A stretch of 64,000 nucleotides of DNA from Rubrobacter xylanophilus DSM 9941. Lineage in GTDB: Bacteria; Actinomycetota; Rubrobacteria; Rubrobacterales; Rubrobacteraceae. The DNA is taken from NCBI RefSeq assembly GCF_000014185.1, contig NC_008148.1, forward strand, positions 2,336,001-2,400,000. Reading direction: 5' to 3'. The notes under the pieces were generated by a model that had not been told where the DNA came from, made no database searches, and saw nothing but the letters and a program-made list of their open reading frames with translations. Shown here one piece after another: positions 32,675-40,994 of this stretch; positions within the stretch are counted from its first letter, which is position 1; every line of letters starts with the position of its first letter. The position numbers and the translations under genes were made by a program.

Positions 32675-34303
32675 ATGCAGGGGCTCACCATGGACTACCA
32701 GCTCACCCTGCCGGCCGTCCTGAAGCGGGCGGACCAGCTCTTCGGGCGCAAGGAGATCGTCACCCGCAGGCCGGACAAGAGCTTCCACCGCTACACCTAC
32801 GCGGACTTCGTCCGCCGGGCCAAGAAGCTCGCGGTCGCCCTCGGCGGGCTCGGCCTGCAGAAGAGCGACCGGGTCGCCACCCTCGGCTGGAACACCTACC
32901 AGCACCTGGAGGCGTACTTCGGGGTCCCCTCAGCCGGTCTCGTGCTGCACACCCTAAACCCCCGCCTCCCCGCCGACGAGCTGGCGTACATCATCGACCA
33001 CGCCGGGGACAGGGTGCTCCTGGTCGACGAGACCATGGTCCGGCTGCTGGACGGCTTCAGGGACAAGGTAAACCTGGAGCACGTCTTCGTCTTCACCTAC
33101 TCCCCCGAGGGGGAGGTGCCGGAGGGGCTGCGGGGCTACGAGGAGCTGCTCCAGGAGGCCGACGAGGGCGACTTCGCCTACCCGGACCTCGACGAGCGGG
33201 ACGCGGCCGCCATGTGCTACACCTCCGGGACCACCGGCAGGCCCAAGGGCGTGCTCTACAGCCACCGCTGCATCTGCCTGCACTCGCTCATCACCTCCGT
33301 GGCCGAGGCCTTCGGCCTCTCCGAGGCGGACTCCGTGCTCCCCGTGGTCCCCATGTTCCACGTCAACGCCTGGGGCATCCCCTTCGCGGCCACCATGCAC
33401 GGGGCCAAGCAGGTCTTCCCGGGCCCCCACCTCGACCCGCAGAGCCTGCTCGAGGACTTCGAGCAGGAGAAGGTCACCTTCACCGCCGGGGTCCCCACCG
33501 TCTTCCTCGGCATCCTGCGCGAGCTGGACAGGCAGCCCGGCAGGTACGACCTCTCCAGCCTCAAGGCCATGGGCATCGGCGGCTCGGCGGCGCCGGAGGG
33601 GATGATCCGGGGCTTCAGGGAGCGCCACGGGCTCACCGTGCTGCACGCCTGGGGGATGACCGAGATGGCGCCCGTGGGGACCGCCGGGCACCTCACCAGC
33701 GACCTGCTGCAGGAGCCGGAGGACGTGCAGTACCGCTACCGGGCCAAGCAGGGCATCCCGCTGCCGTTCATCGAGATCCGGGCCCGCGGCGCGGAGGGGC
33801 TGGTGCCCTGGGACGGCAGGACCATGGGCGAGCTGGAGGTCCGCGGCCCGACGGTCGCGAGCTCCTACTACGAGGCCCCCGAGGCGGCGGACAAGTTCAC
33901 CGAGGACGGCTGGTTCCGCACCGGGGACATCGTCACCATAGACGAGCGGGGCTACATCGAGATCCGCGACCGCGACAAGGACCTGGTCAAGAGCGGGGGG
34001 GAGTGGATCTCCTCGGTCGAGCTGGAGAACGCCCTCATGGGACACCCGGCCGTCGCCGAGGCCGCGGTCATCGCGGTCCCCCACCCCAAGTGGCAGGAGC
34101 GGCCGCTCGCCGTGGTGGTGCTCAAGGAGGGCGAGAGCGCAACGCCCGAGGAGCTGATCCAGTCCATCGCCCCCAGGTTCGAGAAGTGGCAGCTGCCGGA
34201 CGCCGTGGAGTTCGTGGACGAGATCCCGAAGACGGCGACCGGCAAGTTCCTGAAGACCCGCCTGCGCGAGATGTTCAAGGACTACCAGCTCGCAAAGAGC
34301 TAG
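32675..34303 (+). CDS. AMP-binding acyl-CoA ligase (AlkK-like, medium-chain)
   Basis: Adenylate-forming ligase of 542 aa resembling AlkK-type medium-chain and long-chain fatty-acid CoA ligases. Motifs present are MCYTSGTTGRPKGVLYSHR, VPMFHVNAWGIPF (diagnostic of the group), LHAWGMTEMAPVG, FRTGDIVTIDERGYIEIRDR, VKSGGEWISSVELENAL and the catalytic Lys in IPKTATGKFLKTRLRE. Start ATG 32675 overlaps the end of the preceding gene region, behind GAGGAGGAG. A 36-base perfect palindrome after the stop ends the transcription unit. Confidence 0.92.
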   Translation: MQGLTMDYQLTLPAVLKRADQLFGRKEIVTRRPDKSFHRYTYADFVRRAKKLAVALGGLGLQKSDRVATLGWNTYQHLEAYFGVPSAGLVLHTLNPRLPADELAYIIDHAGDRVLLVDETMVRLLDGFRDKVNLEHVFVFTYSPEGEVPEGLRGYEELLQEADEGDFAYPDLDERDAAAMCYTSGTTGRPKGVLYSHRCICLHSLITSVAEAFGLSEADSVLPVVPMFHVNAWGIPFAATMHGAKQVFPGPHLDPQSLLEDFEQEKVTFTAGVPTVFLGILRELDRQPGRYDLSSLKAMGIGGSAAPEGMIRGFRERHGLTVLHAWGMTEMAPVGTAGHLTSDLLQEPEDVQYRYRAKQGIPLPFIEIRARGAEGLVPWDGRTMGELEVRGPTVASSYYEAPEAADKFTEDGWFRTGDIVTIDERGYIEIRDRDKDLVKSGGEWISSVELENALMGHPAVAEAAVIAVPHPKWQERPLAVVVLKEGESATPEELIQSIAPRFEKWQLPDAVEFVDEIPKTATGKFLKTRLREMFKDYQLAKS

Positions 34304-34319
34304 AGCCCGGCCGGAGAAA

Positions 34320-34355
34320 GCGCGAGGGGCGGCCGGCGCCGGCCGCCCCTCGCGC
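34320..34355 (+). terminator. 36-base perfect palindrome, likely terminator
   Basis: GCGCGAGGGGCGGCCGGC (34320-34337) is followed directly by its exact reverse complement to 34355. It lies 16 bases after the acyl-CoA ligase stop. No T-run follows, as is common in very GC-rich actinobacteria. Confidence 0.7.
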
Positions 34356-34382
34356 CTGAAACCCCTCCCCGGGGAGCATAGA

Positions 34383-36170
34383 ATGCCTCTACGAGAGAAA
34401 AGCGGAGGCCCGGAAGAGGAGGGGGAGTTGAAGGAGATCGTCTTCCAGCAGGACGTGCCCGCCCGGATGCGGGACGGGACGACGCTGTACGCGAACGTCT
34501 ACCGCCCGGCGGGGGGCGGCCCCTACCCGGTGCTCCTCACCCGGCTCCCCTACGGGAAGGACCTGCCCAGGGACGCCACCTACTTCGACCCCGTAAAGGC
34601 CGCCCTGCACGGCTACATCGTGGTGGTGCAGGACGTGCGGGGCAGGTTCCGCTCCGAGGGGGAGTTCTCCCCCTACTCGCAGGAGTTCGAGGACGGCTAC
34701 GACACCGTGGAGTGGGCCGCGCGCCTCCCCGGCTCCGACGGACGGGTGGGGATGTGGGGGCTCTCCTACTACGGCAAGACCCAGTGGCACGCCGCCGTCA
34801 TGCGGCCCCCCGCCCTGAGGAGCCTCGCGCCGGGCATCACCTGGGGCAACCACCTCAACGGGGCGCAGCTGCGCGGCGGGGTGCAGGAGCTCGGCATCGT
34901 CTACTACTGGGCCGAGTCGGCCATCGCCCCCGACCTCCTCTTCCGGCGCTACGGCCGCGACCGAGAGAAGCTCTCCAAGAAGCTCCCCGAGCTCCTCGAC
35001 GTCATAGACACCATCCTCGCCGGCTCGGGCTACGACGTCCTGCCCACGCTGGAGCTCCCCGACCCCGACGGGCTGGCGGGCTTCGTCCTCGGGGGGCTCA
35101 GGCGGGGGGTGGACGACGGGATCTACGAGCACCTCAACATAGACGGCAAGTACGGGCGCGTGGGGGCCCCGAGCTTCCACATCGGGGGCTGGTACGACTG
35201 CTTTATCGGGGAGACGCTGCGCCAGTACGAGGCCATGAAGCGGAGGGCCGAGGAGGCCGGGATGACCCCCCCGCGCCTCCTCGTCGGACCCTGGACCCAC
35301 GCGGACTTCGGGAGCACGCAGGGGGAGCTGGACTTCGGGATGGCCAGCTCCGGGGCCTTCGTCAACGCGCGGGGAGACCTCACCGAGCGCCAGCTCCGCT
35401 GGTTCGACGCCACCCTCAAGGGCGACCGCGCGGCGCTCGAGGCCGACCCACCGGTCGAGGTCTTCGTGATGGGCGAGAACCGCTGGCGCTCCTACGAGGA
35501 GTGGCCCGTGCCCGGCGGCAGGAGCGAGGAGTGGTACCTGCACCCCGGCGGACGGCTCTCCCGGCAGGCCCCACCGCGGAGCGAGCCCGACGCCTACGAC
35601 TACGACCCGCAGGACCCCGCCCCCACCCGCGGCGGGGCCACCCTCCTCGCCCCCATCCACCCCTCCGGCCCGGCGGACCAGCGCCCCGTCGAGGAGCGGC
35701 CCGACGTGCTCGTCTACACCAGCGACCCGCTGCCGGAGGACCGCACCCTCCTCGGCCCGGTGTGGGCCACGCTGCACGCGGCCTCCTCGGCCCCGGACAC
35801 CGACTTCGTCGTGCGGCTCACCGACGTGCACCCCGACGGCCGGTCCGTCCTCATCACCGACGGCATCATCCGGGCCAGCGCCCGGGAGAGCTACCCGGCG
35901 CCCGGCGTGATCTCCCCGCGCCGGCCGACCCCCATCGAGCCGGGACGGGCCTACGAGTACTGCGTGGATCTGTGGGCCACCGGGATAACGCTCCGCGCCG
36001 GGCACCGGCTGCGGGTGGCCGTCACCTCCAGCTCACACCCGCGCTGGGAGCGCAACCTCAACACCGGCGAGAGCGCCGCCGTCTCCTCGCAAAGCCAGGT
36101 GGCCCGCCAGCGCGTCTTCCACGACCCGCAGCGCCCCAGCCGGGTGACCCTCACGGTCCTCGGGCGGTAG
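34383..36170 (+). CDS. CocE/NonD-family hydrolase (X-Pro dipeptidyl-peptidase S15 fold)
   Basis: Serine hydrolase of 595 aa. [20 protein letters not shown] opens the domain, [16 protein letters not shown] precedes the active site, and [11 protein letters not shown] carries the nucleophile Ser. The acid is in [11 protein letters not shown] and the His in [10 protein letters not shown]. The C-terminal jelly-roll domain ([25 protein letters not shown]) is typical. The family cleaves esters (cocaine esterase), amides or Pro-peptides; which one is unknown. No signal peptide is visible. GGGAG lies 8 bases before the ATG. A paralogue at 57709 also follows an acyl-CoA ligase gene. Confidence 0.9.
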   Translation: MPLREKSGGPEEEGELKEIVFQQDVPARMRDGTTLYANVYRPAGGGPYPVLLTRLPYGKDLPRDATYFDPVKAALHGYIVVVQDVRGRFRSEGEFSPYSQEFEDGYDTVEWAARLPGSDGRVGMWGLSYYGKTQWHAAVMRPPALRSLAPGITWGNHLNGAQLRGGVQELGIVYYWAESAIAPDLLFRRYGRDREKLSKKLPELLDVIDTILAGSGYDVLPTLELPDPDGLAGFVLGGLRRGVDDGIYEHLNIDGKYGRVGAPSFHIGGWYDCFIGETLRQYEAMKRRAEEAGMTPPRLLVGPWTHADFGSTQGELDFGMASSGAFVNARGDLTERQLRWFDATLKGDRAALEADPPVEVFVMGENRWRSYEEWPVPGGRSEEWYLHPGGRLSRQAPPRSEPDAYDYDPQDPAPTRGGATLLAPIHPSGPADQRPVEERPDVLVYTSDPLPEDRTLLGPVWATLHAASSAPDTDFVVRLTDVHPDGRSVLITDGIIRASARESYPAPGVISPRRPTPIEPGRAYEYCVDLWATGITLRAGHRLRVAVTSSSHPRWERNLNTGESAAVSSQSQVARQRVFHDPQRPSRVTLTVLGR

Positions 36171-36217
36171 ACTCTCTCGCGGAGGCTTTAGGTTCCCGAG
36201 AGGAGGAGAGCGCGCAT

Positions 36218-37375
36218 ATGGGCGAGCCGGTGATACTTGAGGCGGTGCGCACCCCCTTCGGCAGGAGGGACGGCGCGCTGCGCGAGACGAGGCCCGACGA
36301 GCTTCTGGCCGCGGCCCTCGGGGGGCTCGTCGAGCGGGCCGGGCTCGACCCCGCCCGGGTGGAGGACGTCATCTGCGGCTGCGTCACCCAGGCCGGGGAG
36401 CAGGGGGCCAACGTGGGGAGGCTCGGCGTCATGCTCGCCGGGTTCCCCGTGCAGGTGCCCGCCGTAACCCTCAACCGGATGTGCGGCTCCAGCCAGCAGG
36501 CCGTCCACTTCGCCGCCCAGGCCATCGCCGCCGGCGACGCGGGCTACGCCATCGGCTGCGGGGTCGAGAGCATGACCCGGGTGCCGATGTTCTCGGACAT
36601 CGGCGGCGGGTTCGAGCGGCTGAACCCCCGCCTCCTGCGGGAGCGGGAGCTCATCCACCAGGGCGAGAGCGCCGAGCGGATCGCCGAGCGGTGGAAGATA
36701 ACGCGCGAGGACGCCGACGCCCTCTCCGCCGAGAGCCACCGCCGGGCCGCGGAGGCCGCCCGGGAGGGCAGGAACGCCGAGATCCTCGCCCTCACCGGGC
36801 TCGACCCGGAGGGCAGGCCCTACGAGATGCGGCGGGACGAGGGCATCCGGGAGTCGGTGGACCCCCAGAAGATGTCCTCCCTCAAGACCGTCTTCCGGCC
36901 CGAGGGCGAGGGGATCGTCACCGCCGGCAACTCCTCCCAGATCTCCGACGGCGCCTCCGCGGTGCTCGTCGGCGACCGCGCGCGGGCCGAGGCCGACGGC
37001 CTGCGCCCGAAGGCCCGCTTCCGCGCCCGCGTCGCCGTGGGGGACGACCCCACCATGCAGCTCACCGGGATCATCCCCGCCACCCGCCTCGCCCTCAAGA
37101 GGGCGGGCGTCTCCATCCGGGACCTCGACTGGATAGAGGTGAACGAGGCCTTCGCCACCGTCGTGCTGGCCTGGGCCGCCGAGCTGGAGCCCGACATGGA
37201 GAAGGTCAACCCCTGGGGCGGGGCCATAGCGCACGGCCATCCCCTGGGCGCCACCGGGGCGGGGCTGATGGCGAAGATGGTGGCCGGGCTGGAGGCGACG
37301 GGCGGCCAGCTAGGGCTGCAGGTGATGTGCATCGGGCACGGGATGGCCACCGCCACGGTCATAGAGCGGCTCTGA
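36218..37375 (+). CDS. Acetyl-CoA acetyltransferase / 3-ketoacyl-CoA thiolase
   Basis: Thiolase of 385 aa that condenses two acetyl-CoA or cleaves 3-ketoacyl-CoA. The nucleophilic Cys89 is in [39 protein letters not shown] supplies the catalytic His, and [12 protein letters not shown] the second Cys. [13 protein letters not shown] and [12 protein letters not shown] are the other family signatures. ATG 36218 follows GAGGAGGAG. It could start PHA synthesis by giving acetoacetyl-CoA, or end beta-oxidation. It sits 47 bases downstream of the CocE hydrolase gene and is probably in the same unit. Confidence 0.93.
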   Translation: MGEPVILEAVRTPFGRRDGALRETRPDELLAAALGGLVERAGLDPARVEDVICGCVTQAGEQGANVGRLGVMLAGFPVQVPAVTLNRMCGSSQQAVHFAAQAIAAGDAGYAIGCGVESMTRVPMFSDIGGGFERLNPRLLRERELIHQGESAERIAERWKITREDADALSAESHRRAAEAAREGRNAEILALTGLDPEGRPYEMRRDEGIRESVDPQKMSSLKTVFRPEGEGIVTAGNSSQISDGASAVLVGDRARAEADGLRPKARFRARVAVGDDPTMQLTGIIPATRLALKRAGVSIRDLDWIEVNEAFATVVLAWAAELEPDMEKVNPWGGAIAHGHPLGATGAGLMAKMVAGLEATGGQLGLQVMCIGHGMATATVIERL

Positions 37376-37382
37376 GGCGGGC

Positions 37383-38153
37383 CTACCGGAACTGGAGGTA
37401 GCCGAGCGCGGCGGCCGCGCCGACGGCGAGAAACGCGGCGCCCGCCAGGAACAGGCCGAGGGCTATGAGGCCGAGCAGGCGCGCGCCCCTGCCGAGGCTC
37501 TCCCCCAGCGCCTCCTCGGAGCGCCAGCTCACGACGAAGCGGCCCGCCCCCTCCTCCGGCGGCCCGATGCCCCCGTCCCGCCGCACCGCGCCGAGCACGT
37601 ACACCGGGGCGTCCACGGGCAGGATCTCCTCGGTGTGGCGGTAGCCGAGGGTGCGCTCGCCCCCGCCGAGGTCTATGGTCGCGCCGCCGATGGTGACGGA
37701 GAGCCCCGCCGCGCCCGCGCCGCGCTCGAAGCGGTCCACCACCTTCTTCGCGTCCACCTCCGCCCCCTCGGCGCTCACGGGCACGCCGCCCGTGTCATCC
37801 TCCACGACGAAGGGCGCGAACCGCTCGCTGCGGGCCAGCACCTCCGAGCGCCGGCCGGAGCCCGGCGCGCCGTCGCCGCGGTCGCGCTCCAGGTACTCGC
37901 GAACCACCTTCGAGGAGTAGTAGGCGCAGCGCTCCTTCGCCATCTCGCTCTGCAGCGGCCGCTCGCACCGCAGCGTCCCCTTCACCTCCACCAGCGTCCC
38001 CGGGGAGAGGGCGGAGACCCCGGCCGCACCGGAGGTCCGCGTGCGGCGCATCAGCTCCGCCTTGCCCAGCATTCTGCGCCGGAAGTAGAGCAGCACGCCC
38101 CCCGCGACGCACAGCACGACCCCAACGAGAAGAAAGACGACCGTACCGACCAT
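37383..38153 (-). CDS. GIDE-domain membrane protein
   Basis: Membrane protein of 256 aa with an N-terminal helix (residues 4-24, VVFLLVGVVLCVAGGVLLYF) and a C-terminal helix pair (RLLGLIALGLFLAGAAFLAVGAAAALGYL). The central soluble region reads LVEVKGTLRCERPLQSEMAKE, CAYYSSKVVREYLERD, FVVEDDTGGVPVS, and RHTEEILPVDAPVYVLGAV. This is the pattern of the GIDE domain found in the membrane part of MULAN/MAPL E3 ligases and in bacterial homologues of unknown role. No RING finger is present. ATG 38153 has GGAGG 7 bases upstream. It is convergent with the thiolase. Confidence 0.8.
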   Translation of the reverse strand: MVGTVVFLLVGVVLCVAGGVLLYFRRRMLGKAELMRRTRTSGAAGVSALSPGTLVEVKGTLRCERPLQSEMAKERCAYYSSKVVREYLERDRGDGAPGSGRRSEVLARSERFAPFVVEDDTGGVPVSAEGAEVDAKKVVDRFERGAGAAGLSVTIGGATIDLGGGERTLGYRHTEEILPVDAPVYVLGAVRRDGGIGPPEEGAGRFVVSWRSEEALGESLGRGARLLGLIALGLFLAGAAFLAVGAAAALGYLQFR

Positions 38154-38228
38154 CCGCACGCCTCCTCCGCCCGCGCCGCGGGCGCGTCTCCCGCCCGACA
38201 AAGACCTCGGGAGGTATTGTGGGGCGCT

Positions 38229-38786
38229 TCAGGGCCGCCGCGCATCCCCCAAACGAGTGAACTTTCGCGGGAGACCCCCTCCGGAGAAGCCCACCGGGCG
38301 CACCCCGAAGACGCGGTTGAAGCGTGCCCGGTGGTTCTCCCAGGCGATCGCCGCGGCCAGCTCCACGAGCTGCGCCTCGTCGAAGCGCCGGCGCAGCCTC
38401 GCCGAGAGCTCCGGCGGGATCTCCACGGGGGTCTTGGCCATCTCCTCGGCCAGCGCGATCGCCAGCCGCTCCTCCTCCGAGAAGGCCCCGCTCTCCCGGT
38501 AGCGCGAAAGGTCGCGAAGCTGCTCCTCGGTGACCCCCAGTTCCCTGCCCACGGCAGAGCCGATATCCATTCAGAAGGGGCACCCGATGAGCGAGCTCGC
38601 CTTCAGCTCGGCGAGCGCCTTGATGCGCCCGTCCACCCGCCCGCTCACTAGAAGCGCGGCCTCGTAGGCGCCCACCGCCGCCAAGAGCGCGGGCCTCCTG
38701 AGCAACAGGCGCAGCACGTCCGGCACCCGGTCGTAGCGGGCGCGGGCGAAGACCTTCAGGGGGGCCAGAACGTCTCTCGATCTCAT
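38229..38786 (-). CDS. AhpD/carboxymuconolactone-decarboxylase-like protein with in-frame TGA (candidate selenoprotein, CPFU motif)
   Basis: Read through the TGA at 38571-38573, the gene encodes 185 aa, one continuous AhpD/CMD-family protein. The N-terminal part ends LKASSLIGCPF. The TGA follows at residue 72, then MDIGSAVGRELGVTEEQL continues the family alignment, where Cys-containing relatives have CPFC. C69-x-x-U72 would thus be a CxxU redox pair. Both halves are in the same frame. The distal half alone (ATG 38570) has no ribosome site, while GAGGAGGG precedes the ATG at 38786. A hairpin of SECIS geometry follows the TGA. It is the last gene of an ECF41 operon; such sigma factors are typically linked to CMD-family genes. 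Alternatives: nonsense mutation or sequencing error. Confidence 0.8.
38543..38573 (-). promoter_or_regulatory. Candidate bacterial SECIS element following the in-frame TGA
   Basis: Reading leftwards after the TGA (38573-38571), 18 nucleotides separate it from a GUG apical loop (38552-38550). The loop closes a 7-base stem, CUCUGCC (38559-38553) with GGCAGGG (38549-38543), one pair being U-G. Loop position, loop-initial G and stem length agree with bacterial SECIS rules for SelB binding. Confidence 0.6.
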
Positions 38787-38798
38787 GGCGTCCCTCCT

Positions 38799-39194
38799 CT
38801 AGCCGGTCTCTGGCACGAGCTCGACGTGCACCGTCCTGTAGCCCCGCAGGCGGTGAAACAGCGGGACCAGAAAACCCTGCAGGACGGGGTACTTGCGGGC
38901 GAGGAGCCTTGCGGCATGGGCCGACTCCTCGCCCGAGAGCACCCTGGCGCGGGCCCGGATCGCCGGTCCGGTGGGCCTGCCGCGCGGGGTGCAGGGCGAG
39001 ATCTCGACCTCCGGGTTCTCGCGGATGCGCCGGAACTTCCACGCCGCATCCCAGGTGCGGGCGAAGGCCCGGTCCCCTTCCACGGCGATGCTGACCGGCG
39101 TCCCCACCGGGGTCCCGTCGCGCCTGTAGGTGGTGAGCAGGACCGCCCAATTTTCGGCGAGCGGCTCAAGAAGGGCCTTCTTCTTCGGGATCAT
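38799..39194 (-). CDS. PPOX-class (pyridoxamine 5'-phosphate oxidase-like) flavin/F420-binding protein
   Basis: Split-barrel protein of 131 aa in the PNPOx-like family. NWAVLLTTYRRDGTPVGTPVSI begins the barrel. DRAFARTWDAAWKFRRIRENP is the cofactor-binding segment, and VEISPCTPRGRPTGPAIRARARVL the following strands. Actinobacterial members of this length often reduce substrates with F420H2 or FMN. The ATG at 39194 lies inside the sigma-factor gene (29-base overlap), and its stop is 12 bases before the candidate selenoprotein. It is plausibly the oxidoreductase partner in this ECF41 operon. Confidence 0.85.
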   Translation of the reverse strand: MIPKKKALLEPLAENWAVLLTTYRRDGTPVGTPVSIAVEGDRAFARTWDAAWKFRRIRENPEVEISPCTPRGRPTGPAIRARARVLSGEESAHAARLLARKYPVLQGFLVPLFHRLRGYRTVHVELVPETG

Positions 39195-40062
39195 CGCTCG
39201 ACCTCCTCAGTAGCGGGGGTATGCCGCGGAGCTTCTCCGGGTTTATGACGTAGCGGACGGCCCTTATGCGGCCGCCGGAGATGTCGAAGGCCGCGGCCCC
39301 CTGCGCAGTCCCGTCCGCGTAATAGCTGACGATGCCGGGCTGGCCGTTGACCCTGGCATAGCGGATCTCCAGTCCCTCCGGCGCCTCGGGGATCACACCC
39401 AGCAGGAAGCGGGCCACCCGGTCGGCGCCGTGGATGGGGTTGCGCGCCGCGCGCACCCTGCCGCCGCCGTCCGTCCAGAGGGTTATGTCCTCGGATATAA
39501 CCTGCAGCAGCCCCTCCATGTCCCCGCTCATGCTGGCCTCGACGAACCGCCTCACCAGCCGCTCCCCCTCCCCGGGGGAGACATCGAAGCGGGGGCGGCG
39601 GGCGGCGACCGACTGCCTGGCGCGGCGCGCGATCTGGCGGCAGTTGGCCTCGCTCTTGCCGACGATCTCCGCGATCTCCGCGTAGCCGTAGTCGAAGACC
39701 TCCCGCAGGAGGAAGACCGCCCGCTCCACCGGCGAGAGGCTCTCCAGCAGCACCAGGAAGGCCATCGAGAGCGTCTCGTCGAGGACCGCGGGATCCGCCG
39801 CGGGCTCCGCCGCGAGCGGCTCCGGCAGCCACGGCCCCGCGTACTCCTCCCGCCGCGCCCTGGCGGAACGCAGCTGGTCTATGCAGAGCCGCGTCACCAC
39901 CGAGGAGAGGTAGGCCCTCGGGGACCTCACCTCCCCCGCCCCCCGCCAGCGCACGAACGCCTCCTGCACGACGTCCTCGGCGTCCATGACGCTCCCGAGC
40001 ATCCGGTAGGCGATGGAGAAGAGCAGGGGCCGGTGCTCCTCGAAGACCTCGTCCCGGCTCAT
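39166..40062 (-). CDS. ECF41-group sigma factor with fused SnoaL-like regulatory domain (SigJ type)
   Basis: RNA polymerase sigma factor of 298 aa. Sigma region 2 covers about residues 5-75 (RPLLFSIAYRMLGSVMDAED) and region 4 about 100-155 (SLSPVERAVFLLREVFDYGY, KSEANCRQIARRAR). The C-terminal SnoaL-like domain (165-285) shows the ECF41 hallmarks: WLPEPL in the linker (78-83), DGGGR (198-202) and NPEKL (274-278). In this group the fused domain replaces a separate anti-sigma factor. The ATG overlaps the TGA of the membrane-protein gene (ATGA). Its 3' end overlaps the PPOX gene. ECF41 factors are known to be linked to carboxymuconolactone decarboxylase, oxidoreductase or epimerase genes, as seen here. 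Confidence 0.93.
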   Translation of the reverse strand: MSRDEVFEEHRPLLFSIAYRMLGSVMDAEDVVQEAFVRWRGAGEVRSPRAYLSSVVTRLCIDQLRSARARREEYAGPWLPEPLAAEPAADPAVLDETLSMAFLVLLESLSPVERAVFLLREVFDYGYAEIAEIVGKSEANCRQIARRARQSVAARRPRFDVSPGEGERLVRRFVEASMSGDMEGLLQVISEDITLWTDGGGRVRAARNPIHGADRVARFLLGVIPEAPEGLEIRYARVNGQPGIVSYYADGTAQGAAAFDISGGRIRAVRYVINPEKLRGIPPLLRRSSDDPEEEGPS

Positions 40063-40505
40063 CGCACCTCCGTTTGCGCGATACCGCTGGCGGAGCCGGT
40101 TTCGGATGGAGCGCGTGAGAGCCTGTCCAGGGCCCACAGCCCGGCCGCGAGCCCGAGAGCGTCCATAATCACCAGCAGCGCGGCGGAGGCCCGAAATACG
40201 GGTCGCCACGCCCCCGGTTGTAGGGTGAGAGCGTTGTCCGGGCCGGGGATCAGGAAGTGATAAGCGAGCCCGAAGACGAGGGCCCCCGCCATCGAAACGA
40301 CGAGCAGCCACGCTCCTGCCCGGCGAAACCGGCCCCAGAGCAGGAGCGCCGCCGCGCTCGGGGCCAGGAAGATGACCAGGAGCACGTATGCCTGCTGCCA
40401 CGCCACGAGCGGCACCCCGCCTCCGGCGTGAGAGAGCCCGTGTAGCAGGTTACCCCCCGTGACCAACGCCGCCGCAAGCGTCCCGTACAGAGCTACTCTA
40501 CGCAT
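40059..40505 (-). CDS. Four-helix integral membrane protein
   Basis: Hydrophobic protein of 148 aa with four predicted transmembrane helices: near residues 4-25, 36-60 (YVLLVIFLAPSAAALLLWG), 65-88 (AWLLVVSMAGALVFGLAYHF) and 105-128 (ASAALLVIMDALGLAAGLWAL). HGLSHAGGG in the first loop and LIPGPDNAL in the third are polar. No family is recognised. It is the first gene of the ECF41 operon; its TGA overlaps the sigma-factor ATG. It may sense a membrane or redox signal for the sigma factor, which is inference. Confidence 0.78.
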   Translation of the reverse strand: MRRVALYGTLAAALVTGGNLLHGLSHAGGGVPLVAWQQAYVLLVIFLAPSAAALLLWGRFRRAGAWLLVVSMAGALVFGLAYHFLIPGPDNALTLQPGAWRPVFRASAALLVIMDALGLAAGLWALDRLSRAPSETGSASGIAQTEVR

Positions 40506-40547
40506 CGTCCGCCTCGCTTCTCTCCGCGCCGCTCTCTGCAGGGATAA

Positions 40548-40574
40548 GACGAGACGGCGAGGCGCGGCGTGACG
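40548..40574 (-). promoter_or_regulatory. Candidate ECF41-type promoter of the membrane protein-sigma-PPOX-selenoprotein operon
   Basis: On the reverse strand, CGTCACG (40574-40568) is followed after 16 bases by CGTC (40551-40548), about 42 bases before the ATG at 40505. ECF41 promoters are described as TGTCACA with a CGTC -10 element, so this would be an autoregulated promoter. Confidence 0.5.
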
Positions 40575-40592
40575 GGAAGGGGCCCGGGACCG

Positions 40593-40994
40593 CTAGCCCG
40601 CCCCGGGCCTCAGCCCCTCCAGCACCTCCCGCGGGATGCGCGCGGCCCGCCCGCTGGAGAGCCTGACGCAGGCGTGGCGGGTGTAGCCGGTCGCCAACGC
40701 CTCGCCGTCCCGGAGCACCTCGTACTCGAAGCGGAGGGAGGCCCGCTCCAGCTCCGAGAGCCGGGTGCGCACCCGCAGCTCGTCGTCGAAGCGTGCCCCC
40801 TTCCTGTAGCGGACGAAGGCCTCGACCACCACGAACCCGTAGCCGCGCTCCTCCAGCTTGCGGTAGGAGAGGCCCGCCTTGCGCAGCCACTCCACCCGGC
40901 CCACCTCGAAGTAGGCCAGGTAGGTGCCGTTGTTGACCACGCCCTGGGCATCCGTCTCCGAGTACCGGACGCGGACTGTAGCCGTGTGGATCAG
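40593..40994 (-). CDS. 4-hydroxybenzoyl-CoA thioesterase/YbgC-type hotdog thioesterase, probable CTG start
   Basis: Acyl-CoA thioesterase of 133 aa. The active-site stretch RYSETDAQGVVNNGTYLAYF contains the catalytic Asp15 and the family VxNxxY pattern. WLRKAGLSYRKLEERG and RHACVRLSSGRAARIP follow. The first ATG/GTG in frame (GTG 40940) would start after the catalytic Asp, so the protein must begin earlier. The only near-cognate start upstream is CTG at 40994, whose last two bases overlap the TGA of the enoyl-CoA hydratase gene (CTGA), the same geometry as the ATGA/GTGA couplings of this genome. AGGGG precedes it. Function is acyl-CoA hydrolysis, substrate unknown. Confidence 0.78.
   Translation of the reverse strand: MIHTATVRVRYSETDAQGVVNNGTYLAYFEVGRVEWLRKAGLSYRKLEERGYGFVVVEAFVRYRKGARFDDELRVRTRLSELERASLRFEYEVLRDGEALATGYTRHACVRLSSGRAARIPREVLEGLRPGAG

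Noticed and set aside
34320-34355. 36-base palindrome as an insertion-sequence end or recombination site
   Set aside because: There is no transposase, direct repeat or second copy. Its place just after a stop codon fits a terminator.
38229-38570. A separate 113-aa gene starting at ATG 38570
   Set aside because: It begins directly after the TGA in the same frame as the upstream half, has no ribosome site and lacks the N-terminal half of the CMD domain, so it is better read as one gene through the TGA.
40593-40940. Thioesterase beginning at GTG 40940
   Set aside because: It would lack the catalytic Asp and the first strand of the hotdog fold.
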